A stretch of DNA of 64,000 nt from Candidatus Nitrotoga arctica (lineage in GTDB: Bacteria; Pseudomonadota; Gammaproteobacteria; Burkholderiales; Gallionellaceae), in contig NZ_OU912926.1 in NCBI RefSeq assembly GCF_918378365.1, positions 1,674,001 to 1,738,000 of the forward strand, read 5' to 3'. Below, in pieces: positions 8,965 through 16,536 of the stretch. The notes beneath the pieces are model-generated. The model did not search any database and was not told the origin of the DNA. It saw nothing but the letters and a program-made list of their open reading frames with translations. The first letter of the stretch is position 1. Each line of letters opens with the position of its first letter. A program made the translations under genes and the position numbers.

Positions 8965-10197
8965 TCATTTTCGGCCAAAACTCCAGTCGCTGGGTGCCTG
9001 AAGTCCTGAGGCTTCGCGAAACTCTAGTTCACCTGGACTTGCGCCCGTAACAGAGCGCTCTAATGCCGAAACAAAGGCGTTTACATCCAATCGAGTCGGC
9101 ATCGTGGCATTCTCGGACAACACTGGGTTCATCAAAGCCCAACCGCTAGCGCTTGGGATGTGCTCAATCCCGAAAGCGTGGCCCAACTCGTGCGTGAATA
9201 CTGGTAGCAAATTGACGCAATTATCATCTCTAAGAGCGACCTGATCGTTGGTCATTTCCGGCATCGTTCTGAAGCAGGCCACATCCCGCATGTTGAGGGA
9301 AATGGTTCGGCCAACCAATCGGGACTTAGCAAGCGTGAGAAAGAGAGAGCTATTAGGGAAGGTCCCGTCACCCCCAAAATTCAACTCGACTATGAATGTT
9401 GCGGCATGAGGGCAATATAGTTGTACGACTTGCGGTGAAGTGAGCAACGTGTAGCCACCAGCAGTAGTCGACGTGCGCGAACGGATGAAAGTGCGAATTG
9501 TCGGCGTGAGCATGGCATTGTTGTCCTGAAGCCCTGAAGTCCAGATGGTCAAGGCTCGACCAAATGAAGATCGAATGTCCTCTCCAGCCCTCTCAATGTC
9601 AAAGCCATCGATTGGATGCCCCGCCACCCGGACATAAAACGAGAAACCGTTGATAAAGATCTTGTTATTTAGAGGGGCTCCGTAGTCAAACGCAACAGCG
9701 AATTGCCGTGGCTCCCGGCACGCGTCTGATGGGAGTTCAGGTCTTGAAGGAGAAGAAGCATTTGCTGTACACCACTCCACTCGTTTAATGGCCACAATAT
9801 CTTGCCTATCACCATGCGCATCCTCCATGGCGCCGAAAAGCCGCAAGTGAAAATGCTGTTTGGAAAGCACTACAGATTCAGCTAGCACCCAGTCCCGTCT
9901 ACCTTGAAAGAGGACGCCCAAAACTGGAAATGACCTTGCCGGACAAGTTGCCATCGGCTTATTGGAATTGCGCCATCTTGCAGGCTCACAAATGTCCGCT
10001 GCGTCAATAACTACTCCAGAGTTAACGGAAATGCTACCTATTTTCGGACATCCTGCCCCTAGTTTCGCCACCTCGGGCAATATGCTGATCTGACCCGACG
10101 GTGTTGCCACCGAGATCAGATGCTGCGCAAACGAAAATGAACTCCCGATGAAAAATACAATGATCGATGCCAATGCTATTGGCGCGCATTTATTCAT
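8965..10197 (-). CDS. secreted matrixin-like zinc metalloprotease candidate
   Basis: The 410-residue product has a signal peptide (residues 1-24, ending FSFA) and, late in the chain, the metzincin zinc motif HELGHAFGIEH at 336-346. ALMNP follows, giving a candidate Met-turn at about M356. The spacing of ten residues from the last His to the Met is compatible with matrixin-type metzincins. Residues 25-330 show no domain I recognise. They hold paired cysteines (for example near 50, 70, 85, 143, 160), which suggests disulfides in a periplasmic or secreted protein. The start overlaps the stop of the DUF1353 gene by four bases (ATGA), so the two are translationally coupled. An attC-like site follows the stop. 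The substrate is unknown. Confidence 0.65.
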   Translation of the reverse strand: MNKCAPIALASIIVFFIGSSFSFAQHLISVATPSGQISILPEVAKLGAGCPKIGSISVNSGVVIDAADICEPARWRNSNKPMATCPARSFPVLGVLFQGRRDWVLAESVVLSKQHFHLRLFGAMEDAHGDRQDIVAIKRVEWCTANASSPSRPELPSDACREPRQFAVAFDYGAPLNNKIFINGFSFYVRVAGHPIDGFDIERAGEDIRSSFGRALTIWTSGLQDNNAMLTPTIRTFIRSRTSTTAGGYTLLTSPQVVQLYCPHAATFIVELNFGGDGTFPNSSLFLTLAKSRLVGRTISLNMRDVACFRTMPEMTNDQVALRDDNCVNLLPVFTHELGHAFGIEHIPSASGWALMNPVLSENATMPTRLDVNAFVSALERSVTGASPGELEFREASGLQAPSDWSFGRK

Positions 10198-10868
10198 CTC
10201 AGGTTACCGGGAATATTTTTCCATTCCTCCCAGCCAATTGAGAGGTCGCTAGGAAACTTTGCGAGCATGCGACGTTCGCCGTTTGCCTTAACGCGCCTAT
10301 TTTTTTCCCAAGCACATTGCCCCAGTTTGTCTACCGCTTGGTAGATCGCCCATCGCTCAATTCCGTCCACCTTTGAGTCCGCTAGTGCATATTTAAGAAT
10401 TAAATCCGATTCCTCCCGTGATCGCACCTGAGACCAATAAAGGTAGTCATGCACAACGGCCGCGTAGGCATATCTCCCTTCAGGCCGCAACACCTGCCAG
10501 AATACTCTTGGAATACTTGTCAGATCAGTTACAAAACCCTCTGGCACCGAAACGGGCTTAAAAGACTGCCCGTAGTTGGGGCGCCATAAAATCGATCCTC
10601 CTTTGACGTAGTAGTAATCCCAATCGCCGAAGGGAATAAGTGTTGCTAAGCTCAAGGCAGCGGCAGCTCCTCGACTCTCCTGAGCCGCGCTTTCCTTCCC
10701 AGCTTCGTCCTGAAGAGCTAACATCGCATTTTCGATGAATGCCTTGCGCTCAGTGCTTTCCAATCGTCTCGGTCCTAGTTGGGCACACCCCATGAAGGGT
10801 GCTGCAAATAGGGCAACACAGCTATTGAGTACTTTGCGACGCACTGTATCCACAGTTGAGGTCTCCAT
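10194..10868 (-). CDS. DUF1353-containing putative lipoprotein
   Basis: The 224-residue product has an N-terminal RRKVL followed by a hydrophobic stretch and a lipobox-like AAPFMGC (Cys28), so it may be a lipoprotein. The twin Arg hints at, but does not prove, Tat export. Residues about 108-147 carry the DUF1353 core: VPEGFVTDLTSIPRVFW followed by RYAYAAVVHDYLYW. DUF1353 proteins are frequent in phage and accessory DNA and have no firmly known activity; the conserved Asp and His residues are suggestive of a small hydrolase, which is inference. It lies 31 bases after the 382-residue gene and overlaps the metalloprotease gene by four bases. Confidence 0.65.
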   Translation of the reverse strand: METSTVDTVRRKVLNSCVALFAAPFMGCAQLGPRRLESTERKAFIENAMLALQDEAGKESAAQESRGAAAALSLATLIPFGDWDYYYVKGGSILWRPNYGQSFKPVSVPEGFVTDLTSIPRVFWQVLRPEGRYAYAAVVHDYLYWSQVRSREESDLILKYALADSKVDGIERWAIYQAVDKLGQCAWEKNRRVKANGERRMLAKFPSDLSIGWEEWKNIPGNLR

Positions 10869-10899
10869 ACAATATAGCGATCAATGACCGCTTCATAGA

Positions 10900-12048
10900 C
10901 TAGATAAGGTCTTCTATCTCGATTACGCCGAAGCTCTTCGGATTCAAGAGTTCAGCGGCCTTTGGCTTGATGTGCACGTCTCCCTGCACCCGAACCAATT
11001 TTCCCTGGTCATGGGCGATAACTGCCAAGTGATAGTCATCACCTTTCAACTCGACTCGAACCTTGCGCTCTACATCACCAATAATGGAGTCCAGCGTGAT
11101 AGTGCCGGTAGTCTCATCCTTTGGTCGAACTAGCTTTGTGATGTGGCCGGTTAGGACTCGATCAGGCAAGACGTAGTCGTCCTTGTAGTAGCTGGAGACT
11201 TGCTCTAGTACCTCGACATGGTTTCCATCAAACTCGAACTTACGAGGCACGTTCTCGAACATCGGACCAGCCGCAGCTGTGACGGTAATCTCGAATGTTC
11301 GGTTGTGCTTCTCGCCACTGAAACCGAGCAACGCATCGCATAGATTCGCACTAACGCCTGAGAGTACAGCTTCATCAAACGCTTTGAGGTTCCGTGTCTT
11401 CTCATACGTCGTGCTCGCTTTCGCAAGAGCATCTAGCCCGGTTACAAGACTCCACATGATCGCCTGCGAGAGTGGTACGGCATCAGCGGTCTCTTGATCC
11501 GCAACAACTTGGTCGACAACAAAGTTCGTCTGGTTCGGCACAATCACACTGACAACGTAGCTGCCAATCTCTGTTTGCCCAAGCAGGAGCGTGTCGAGAC
11601 ATTCTCGGGCATCCTTCGGCGCGCGTCCGGAGAAATTCCTGCGCTTGGCGTAGATGGCCTGGGCGGCAGCTGACAGCATATCCTTTGCCTTTGAGATAAG
11701 TAAAACGCCATCGTTAATCGGGATAGTGCCGTCTTCCGTATCCGCGTGAATAACTCTGACGGTGATGGCGTTTAAGAAAAGTCTTTTGACGTCGCCAATA
11801 GCCTCAAAAACATCGCGCTTCTCAAACGATGCGAGGGCAATGAGCGCATCGCGAACTCGTTGCTGAAAGTCTTTGGCATTGGAGGTCGGCAGCACGACCT
11901 CTGCATCCTCATCTTGGTGCCGATGCCAGATCGTCGCGACATTCCGAATCATGCCATCTTCGAACCATTGCTTTGACTGCAGATAGGCCTGCAGCTGCTC
12001 AACGGACACCGGCGGAGTATGACGATTGTGGCGCTCGTTTTCGCTCAT
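10900..12048 (-). CDS. unrecognised 382-residue protein, partner of DUF4365-like gene
   Basis: I do not recognise this family. The protein is soluble, with no signal peptide or membrane segment. The first two thirds look alpha-helical, with a region around residues 150-210 (LDTLLLGQTEIGSYVVSVIV onward). The last 120 residues have a beta-rich pattern ending in VRVELKGDDYHLAVIAHDQG and a conserved-looking KLVRVQGDVH segment, reminiscent of an OB-like barrel. Its ATG overlaps the stop of the DUF4365-like gene by four bases, so the two are almost certainly translated together and may form one complex. The context (attC-terminated island, nuclease-like partner) makes a defence or DNA-processing role possible but unproven. 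Confidence 0.6.
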   Translation of the reverse strand: MSENERHNRHTPPVSVEQLQAYLQSKQWFEDGMIRNVATIWHRHQDEDAEVVLPTSNAKDFQQRVRDALIALASFEKRDVFEAIGDVKRLFLNAITVRVIHADTEDGTIPINDGVLLISKAKDMLSAAAQAIYAKRRNFSGRAPKDARECLDTLLLGQTEIGSYVVSVIVPNQTNFVVDQVVADQETADAVPLSQAIMWSLVTGLDALAKASTTYEKTRNLKAFDEAVLSGVSANLCDALLGFSGEKHNRTFEITVTAAAGPMFENVPRKFEFDGNHVEVLEQVSSYYKDDYVLPDRVLTGHITKLVRPKDETTGTITLDSIIGDVERKVRVELKGDDYHLAVIAHDQGKLVRVQGDVHIKPKAAELLNPKSFGVIEIEDLI

Positions 12049-12548
12049 AGCGACTCTCCCGCACTCGCACGGTCCATCATCTGAAAAAGTGTCGCGCTGG
12101 TCAGGCGTTGCATAAGGGGTACGCCAACGGTGACTGAAGCTTCGTTATCGGTCGGTCCATAGTGTCGGAGGGACAACCAATGGCACGACTTGAACAAGAC
12201 GATGTGGTCATCGTAGTTGGCGATCCACTGATCCAGATTATCTGGCACAAGCAACACTGCAAGGTAACGCGGCACGACTACGTCCTCGCCGCGAAGGTCA
12301 TTGTAGTTTTTTATCTTCAGCGGAAATTTGATGACGTCATCCGCAATTAGGTCTTGCGACGAGCACTTGAGTTGGATCTGAATCATTGGGCTGCGAATTC
12401 TGCCCATGCCGAAGTGCCCCTTCGCTTGAAAAGTGATATCGATGCTATCGTTATCAACCTGAAATTGGCCACGGTTCAGCCCTGCATGAGCCGCTAGCGC
12501 ACACACGTAAGCATACTGGAACTCCTCTTTTTGCCTTTGTGGATCCAT
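12045..12548 (-). CDS. DUF4365-like protein, candidate PD-(D/E)xK nuclease fold
   Basis: The 167-residue product starts with a helix containing Glu9, then has DNDSIDITF (Asp at 34 and 37) and, after a beta-hairpin, PMIQIQLKCSS with Gln59 and Lys61. A D followed about 20 residues later by QxK within beta-strands is the usual active-site layout of DUF4365 and related restriction-endonuclease-like folds. The C-terminal half (VPRYLAVLLVPDN and SCHWLSLRHYG) also resembles DUF4365 text. It is the first gene of the four-gene minus-strand unit and overlaps the next gene by four bases. The assignment rests on motifs read by eye. Confidence 0.6.
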   Translation of the reverse strand: MDPQRQKEEFQYAYVCALAAHAGLNRGQFQVDNDSIDITFQAKGHFGMGRIRSPMIQIQLKCSSQDLIADDVIKFPLKIKNYNDLRGEDVVVPRYLAVLLVPDNLDQWIANYDDHIVLFKSCHWLSLRHYGPTDNEASVTVGVPLMQRLTSATLFQMMDRASAGESL

Positions 12549-12956
12549 ACGTTCTCTAGCTCCCCTCCAGAGAGTCTAATGTTACACGAGGTTGTCCGGA
12601 GTTTCGCGCAAAGCAGTCGTTTTCATCATCTGTTGAATATGTCCGAAAAGGCCGAAAAGCAGTCATTCCTTTGGGTAGAGGTAGCCAAAAGCGGCACTTG
12701 ATAATGTCAACAACAGTACGGAATACTACCGATAACAACGCTTATCAATAGTAGGCATTTCAGTATTGAATCTGCCCCACCATTGGTTGCAGCTCAAAGG
12801 GATGCTAAGGCACGAAATACACTAGGTGAAATATATGCCAAAGAGATCGAGAAATAACCCAAGAAAACTAGCTACAAGCCCTGACAGTCGGACGAAGGTT
12901 TCTTGAAAATCATACTGCGAGTCGCTTCTGTTCGCACTCAAGCAGGCGATTGCGCT
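12549..12956. other. intergenic flank of the accessory island
   Basis: No intact gene is seen. On the minus strand TTAGAC occurs about 30 bases before the first island gene, which fits the first six bases expected of an integron cassette (TTRRRY), although the base before it is A rather than G. The stretch also contains AAGCAGTC-type words like those flanking the attC site. At 12842-12906 there is a short plus-strand reading with a helix-turn-helix-like look and an internal stop. Confidence 0.35.
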
Positions 12957-13340
12957 CTATGAAAATTTAGCGTGAAGTGCTTGTTGGTACTGTTTTCTAA
13001 ATTCTATAGGTGATTGGATATTGTTGAATGCCTCATTAGAGCCACCAGTACCAATTACTTCAATATTTCCGTAACCAAGAATTCTACCGAGAATGCTCTG
13101 GTCAACTTTAATTGATTCAATTTTGGGTAAGTTCATTTCAAGAGTTCTTCTGGAAATAAAACCGACTTTCGCGATAACCCGCCTATTTGTAACGGCATAT
13201 TCGCTTGTGTACATTTCAATTATAGGTGCAATGAAAAGCGAAAATAAACCACGCCAAGATAAGAAGATAATCCAGTGGGGTTTCGCTTCATAGATTACAT
13301 TCTCACCAGCAGTTAGATTATTTTGAACGTATTTACCCAT
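12957..13340 (-). CDS. bacterial PH-domain membrane protein
   Basis: The 127-residue product matches the bacterial PH-domain (bPH2, YdbS-like) family. A short N-terminus (LTAGENVIYEAKPHW) leads into a hydrophobic segment (about residues 26-43). Then comes the characteristic YAVTNRRVIAKVGFISRRTLEMNLPKIESI, given here only as its landmarks YAVTNRRV and LPKIESIKVDQS, followed by RILGYGNIEVIGTGGS. Such proteins sit in the membrane with the PH domain in the cytoplasm; the role is unknown. AGGTG precedes the ATG. It is just outside the attC-type island and on the same strand, but 400 bases separate it from the DUF4365-like gene, so co-transcription is doubtful. Confidence 0.8.
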   Translation of the reverse strand: MGKYVQNNLTAGENVIYEAKPHWIIFLSWRGLFSLFIAPIIEMYTSEYAVTNRRVIAKVGFISRRTLEMNLPKIESIKVDQSILGRILGYGNIEVIGTGGSNEAFNNIQSPIEFRKQYQQALHAKFS

Positions 13341-13818
13341 AGGTCACCTGTATTTTTTACTTTGATAATTAAGGTTTTGCTTTTACAGCTTTAATCCGAT
13401 GACCAAGTTGGCAATGTGGCAATTTTTCTAAATAAGAATTAGTGCGGTATGGCAGTTTATGCCATAACTGCCATACAACAAAAGGTGTCGGGCAGGCTGA
13501 GTCACAACTGAGATCGTCAACAAATTAAGCCTTCATCACTTTTAGCAGGTCATGCTCATCGGGAAAACCAGATATTCCAGCCTGATTTGCCGATGAGTTC
13601 CAGCAGTGTATCTCTTAAAAAAGTCGTTTGATAATATCTGCTTGATCTATACATGGGGTTTTGCTTCAATAGTTAGCGAGATTAAATTTGTTGAGAATAA
13701 TGTCTCTCCCGATTTAAGCTGCGCGCCATGAATTCTTAAGTCCTGCGAGGTCAGTGCAACGTGCGCGGCGAAAAGCCGCAAGCTATTATGATCTCCTAGT
13801 TTCTGATAAGGTAAATAA
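13341..13818. other. intergenic region between divergent genes
   Basis: No gene is supported in this 478-base stretch. It contains a perfect 11-base inverted repeat at 13447-13476 (listed separately) and the promoter region of egtB. Confidence 0.4.
13447..13476. repeat. perfect 11-bp inverted repeat, operator-like
   Basis: GTATGGCAGTT at 13447-13457 and its exact complement at 13466-13476 flank an eight-base centre that itself contains TATGCCAT, so ATGGCA/TGCCAT words occur four times in 30 bases. No run of T follows, so it looks more like a binding site for a dimeric regulator, or a relic of one, than a terminator. It lies about 107 bases upstream of the PH-domain gene start. Confidence 0.45.
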
Positions 13819-15102
13819 ATGAATATTAATTCCCTCAGAAATAATTTCGATAAGCTTGATCCGCATGGATTGGGCGAGCGACTAAGGTCGGTGCGCGCGC
13901 GCACGGAAGCTCTCTGCGCGCCTTTGGAAAAAGAGGATCACTGTATTCAAGGTATGCTGGATGTCAGTCCGCCCAAATGGCATTTGGCTCATACCACATG
14001 GTTTTTTGAAACCTTTGTTCTATTGCCTTTCGGACAAAACTATCAGGTTTTTCATCATGCCTACGGATATCTGTTTAACTCCTATTATGAAACGGTTGGT
14101 ACTTTCTTTCCCAGGTCACAACGTGGGCTCTTGTCTCGTCCAACCGTAGCAGAGGTTTATAACTATCGCTGCCACGTAAACGCCGCACTTGATCAAATAT
14201 TGGAGAATTACACCGGGCAGAATTGGCAGGAGATTGCTGAACGAATTCGTTTGGGCATTGAGCATGAGATTCAGCATCAAGAACTTTTACTGATGGATGC
14301 GAAATACAATTTCTTCATTAACCCCTTAAAGCCAGCCTATCATAGTCAGTCTCCAATTCGATGCCCAGAGCCACCACCATTGGCCTGGATGGAATACGAA
14401 GGCGGTATTGTCGAAATTGGGCATGATGATGATCAAGGTTTTTCTTTTGACAACGAAAGACCTCGTCATAAAACTTTTCTTAGAGACTTTCGCTTGGGCA
14501 CAAGGCTAATTACCAATGCAGAATATTTATCTTTCATCGCCGATAAAAGTTATCAACGGGCCGAACTCTGGCTTTCCGATGGCTGGCGCACTGTCAACGA
14601 GCAGGGATGGCAAGCCCCACTTTATTGGATAAAAGAAGAGAATAACTGGTTGCTATCGGGGCTGGCGGGTCAGCATCTTATTGACCTGAATGAACCAGTA
14701 GCTCACCTGAGCTATTATGAAGCCGATGCTTTCGCGCGATGGTCTGGCAAGCGGCTACCAACCGAAAGCGAATGGGAATACGTCGCCGCCAAATTGCCGA
14801 TAGAAGGAAATTTCCTTGATTCCGGGCGCTTCCATCCAGATGGCGCTCGATGTTCTGGTCTAACCCAGCTTTACGGTGATCTTTGGGAGTGGACTCAAAG
14901 TCCTTATCAACCCTATCCGGGTTTTCGTTCTCTTCCTGGCGCATTGGGTGAATATAACGGCAAATTCATGTGTAATCAGATGGTGCTGCGTGGCGGGTCA
15001 TGCGCAACAGCAAAGGATCATATCAGGGCGAGTTATCGAAATTTTTTTCCTCCAGGGAGTCGTTGGGTATTCTCAGGTTTACGTTTAGCGGAGGATTTGT
15101 AA
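13819..15102 (+). CDS. egtB: ergothioneine biosynthesis sulfoxide synthase-type protein EgtB
   Basis: The 427-residue protein has an N-terminal DinB-like domain and a C-terminal formylglycine-generating-enzyme-like domain, the EgtB order. EgtB joins oxygen, a thiol donor and trimethylhistidine (hercynine) at a non-haem iron. The likely iron ligands are His58 in SPPKWHLAHTTWFFETF and His149/His153 in EHEIQHQELLLMD. The C-terminal half has GLTQLYGDLWEWTQSPYQPY and LRGGSCATAKDHIRASYRN, both standard. Its stop codon overlaps the egtD start by one base (TAATG). No egtA or egtC is adjacent, so thiol donor and later steps cannot be judged from here. Confidence 0.9.
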   Translation: MNINSLRNNFDKLDPHGLGERLRSVRARTEALCAPLEKEDHCIQGMLDVSPPKWHLAHTTWFFETFVLLPFGQNYQVFHHAYGYLFNSYYETVGTFFPRSQRGLLSRPTVAEVYNYRCHVNAALDQILENYTGQNWQEIAERIRLGIEHEIQHQELLLMDAKYNFFINPLKPAYHSQSPIRCPEPPPLAWMEYEGGIVEIGHDDDQGFSFDNERPRHKTFLRDFRLGTRLITNAEYLSFIADKSYQRAELWLSDGWRTVNEQGWQAPLYWIKEENNWLLSGLAGQHLIDLNEPVAHLSYYEADAFARWSGKRLPTESEWEYVAAKLPIEGNFLDSGRFHPDGARCSGLTQLYGDLWEWTQSPYQPYPGFRSLPGALGEYNGKFMCNQMVLRGGSCATAKDHIRASYRNFFPPGSRWVFSGLRLAEDL

Positions 15103-16067
15103 TGAAAATGGAATACCCCAACGTTCCAGCAGATATTGTCGAGAGTGAGAGTTTTCGGTTAGATGTTTGCGCCGGTCTGCGCCAACAGCAGCGTTCAATT
15201 CCGCCGAAATATTTTTATGATGCGCAAGGATCAGCGCTGTTCGAGCAGATATGTGAAACTACAGAATATTACCCGACTCGTACTGAAACGGCCATTCTGG
15301 ATCAGTATAGTGTTGAGATGATGGGCCTCATCGGTCAATCTTGTGCCCTAGTCGAATTTGGTTGCGGTAGCGCAGTGAAGACGCCATTACTTATGCGTCA
15401 TTTGGATTCTTCAGCAGCCTGTGTACTCATAGATATTTGTAAACCGCAATTAGAACAAACTGAGGCACGTTTGGTCGCGCAGTTCCCTAATATTGAAATC
15501 TTAGCTGTGTGTGCGGATTACACTCAGCTAGAAGCTCTGCCGTTGCCAATATCCTGTGATTTACGTCCCGTAATTTTCTTTCCCGGTTCTACTATCGGCA
15601 ATTACACACCTGAAGAAGCGCAACATCTCTTGCGCAAAGCCGCCAAATTAATCGGGCCCAATGGCTCGATGCTGATAGGCGTAGATTGTAAAAAAGATCC
15701 GGCGGTTCTCAATGCCGCCTATAACGATAAGGCAGGTTTGACCAAGGCTTTTAACCTCAATTTACTTGCACGAATGGAGCGAGAACTTGGAGCCGAGATC
15801 GAACCGGATGGATTTACTCATTATGCCTTTTACAACCCTGTGCCAGGGCGCGTTGAAATGCACTTGGTTAGCCGCTTTGATCAAGTTATTCGTATATCAG
15901 GTGAGGAATTTTGGATAGGCGCGGGAGAAATTATTCATACAGAAAATTCCTATAAATATCGGCCTGATGAATTTCAGGATTTGGCGAAAAGCGCCGGCTG
16001 GCATTCGGAAATATTTTGGACAGATGCTAATAAATTTTTCAGTATTCACCTGCTTCGAGTTTCATGA
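15102..16067 (+). CDS. egtD: L-histidine N(alpha)-methyltransferase EgtD
   Basis: The 321-residue SAM-dependent enzyme methylates histidine three times to make hercynine, the substrate of EgtB. The N-terminal RSIPPKYFYDAQGSALFEQI followed by TEYYPTRTE is the family hallmark. The SAM loop is VEFGCGSAVKT at about 84-94, and FFPGSTIGNY lies further on. The ATG at 15102 overlaps the egtB stop (TAATG) and has GCGGAGGA upstream, so the pair is translationally coupled. The open frame runs further upstream inside egtB, but only as an overlap. Together the two genes supply the hercynine-to-sulfoxide part of ergothioneine synthesis. Confidence 0.92.
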   Translation: MKMEYPNVPADIVESESFRLDVCAGLRQQQRSIPPKYFYDAQGSALFEQICETTEYYPTRTETAILDQYSVEMMGLIGQSCALVEFGCGSAVKTPLLMRHLDSSAACVLIDICKPQLEQTEARLVAQFPNIEILAVCADYTQLEALPLPISCDLRPVIFFPGSTIGNYTPEEAQHLLRKAAKLIGPNGSMLIGVDCKKDPAVLNAAYNDKAGLTKAFNLNLLARMERELGAEIEPDGFTHYAFYNPVPGRVEMHLVSRFDQVIRISGEEFWIGAGEIIHTENSYKYRPDEFQDLAKSAGWHSEIFWTDANKFFSIHLLRVS

Positions 16068-16159
16068 ATGATTACTGACAGGTATCGGCTGGAATATTTT
16101 GGTTATATTCATTTTCGTTAAATTTTTTTATACGCGTATACAATATATTAGGAGGGGAA

Positions 16160-16417
16160 ATGCGAAAATTGAGTGAATATGTCGAGATGGCTGCAACGGA
16201 GTATTTGCAGGAAACTGGGAAAGCTGAATTGGATGCACATTGGATTGCCGAATTTTTCCAGGACAATGGCGTGCAGGATAATTATCCCCAGCAGGATTTG
16301 ATCGCTTTTTGCACAATGGTGCAAAAAGCATTGACCATAAAATCCGAAAGAATCAACAAACAAACGCGTTTGCAATTGGATAAAACGATCCGTCTAGTAA
16401 AGCATAAGCAAAAGTAA
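16160..16417 (+). CDS. small conserved-looking protein of unknown function
   Basis: An 85-residue, charged, mostly helical protein (N-terminal MRKLSEYVEMAATEYLQ, C-terminal basic tail ending KHKQK). It has no signal peptide or membrane segment. GGAGGGGAA directly precedes the ATG, which is strong support for translation. It lies between egtD and rdgC on the same strand, 92 bases after egtD. I do not recognise the family and infer no function. Confidence 0.65.
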   Translation: MRKLSEYVEMAATEYLQETGKAELDAHWIAEFFQDNGVQDNYPQQDLIAFCTMVQKALTIKSERINKQTRLQLDKTIRLVKHKQK

Positions 16418-16536
16418 TGTCAAAAATTGCACCTATCCATCCAAAAGATCTACTTTATTGAGAGCTCATAAAATCATCATGGCGCTTAAATTTGGGTGGT
16501 ATTTATTTAGTATAATTAAAAATTTGAGTGCAAAAT

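Noticed and set aside
13647..13904. 85-codon minus-strand frame overlapping the egtB start
   Set aside because: It lies largely opposite egtB and its upstream region, with no ribosome binding site or family resemblance.
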